From positions 1 to 6,161 of the forward strand of contig CAJKVD010000047.1 in NCBI GenBank assembly GCA_905203195.1: DNA of 6,161 nucleotides, read 5' to 3'. The stretch comes from an uncultured Clostridium sp. (GTDB lineage: Bacteria > Bacillota > Clostridia > TANB77 > CAG-508). A program made the position numbers and the translations under genes. Positions 5,981 to 6,161 of this stretch are shown in pieces. Position 1 is the stretch's first letter. Each line of letters starts with the position of its first letter. The notes under the pieces are model-generated. The model did no database searches, was not told where the DNA came from, and saw only the letters and a program-made list of their open reading frames with translations.

Positions 5981-6161
5981 ATGAAAAAAGCAAAAGTTAA
6001 ATTTATTATTATGTTAACAATGATGATATTGAGCTTAGGTATAACTTTTAAGGTAATGGCATTGCAATCACCCAATTTAATGTTATCAGGAAGTGAGAAT
6101 GTTATAACCGATAACAATGCAATTTTGCACGCAACTCTTTATAATGCACAGGCAGAGGGAA
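5981..6161 (+). CDS. N-terminal part of a secreted protein (3' end outside window)
   Basis: ATG 5981 lies 7 bases after GGAGG (5969-5973) and 15 bases past the stop of the metalloprotease pseudogene. An in-frame ATG at 5975 is only one base from that ribosome site, so 5981 is preferred. About 60 residues are visible: a signal peptide (MKKAKVK, hydrophobic FIIMLTMMILSLGITF, cleavage likely after KVMA), then LQSPNLMLSGSENVITDNNAILHATLYNAQAEG. The 'ITDNNAILHATL' pattern resembles the first strands of Fn3/Ig-like modules (..T.T.ATL.G.L..) in clostridial surface proteins; this is a weak match. No promoter or terminator separates it from the upstream gene, so the two probably formed one transcript. 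It could be another surface protein or a partner of the protease; the window ends too soon to say. Confidence 0.75.
   Translation, partial: MKKAKVKFIIMLTMMILSLGITFKVMALQSPNLMLSGSENVITDNNAILHATLYNAQAEG

Noticed and set aside
1..6161. Genome-wide UAG recoding as an explanation for the in-frame TAG codons
   Set aside because: The TAG at 5161 needs a frameshift as well and is soon followed by TAA, and the TAG at 2671 sits on an ideal ribosome site for a separate gene; simple decay plus normal stops explains all three.

Overview
The window comes from an AT-rich, low-GC Gram-positive bacterium. The best guess is a gut or rumen member of the Clostridia, probably Lachnospiraceae. This rests on strong AGGAGG-type ribosome sites, a lysine-rich C-terminal fibronectin III repeat, several secreted multi-domain proteins with Gram-positive signal peptides, and a short 'KPEM...IEL...DIIT.SG' peptide gene. 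No rRNA, tRNA, CRISPR array or intact insertion sequence was seen.

Layout: (a) 1-500 holds the 3' end of a secreted protein with a terminal Fn3-like domain and a clean intrinsic terminator. (b) 501-2895 is one transcription unit: a TATAAT box between two copies of a 15-bp repeat, an intact 661-residue secreted protein, and a tightly spaced 51-residue peptide gene that is easily missed. It ends in a hairpin terminator that can work in both directions. (c) 2913-3393, minus strand, is a graveyard: the N-terminal part of a tyrosine-recombinase gene, already carrying an early stop, abuts out of frame the C-terminal tail of a secreted protein related to the intact one at 688-2673. (d) 3394-3873 has no intact gene. 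It holds two TATAAT-like boxes, a start-less open frame and a perfect 9-bp hairpin just before a ribosome site. (e) 3874-5965 is a broken gene for a large secreted protein: signal peptide, a leader resembling those of WapA/RHS wall proteins, a DNRLRE-like beta domain, and a snapalysin/metzincin-like zinc protease. It carries a +1 frameshift and a TAG exactly at the catalytic glutamate of HExxHxxGxxDHY. (f) From 5981 a new secreted-protein gene begins in the same direction and runs off the window.

The genes share an extracellular theme: modular cell-surface or secreted proteins that are gained, shuffled and lost. The most notable point is the inactivated metalloprotease, whose stop lies on the one residue needed for catalysis. 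The likeliest reading is gene decay, since a second lesion is present, but the position deserves checking. The 51-residue peptide gene is the best candidate for a poorly described functional element.
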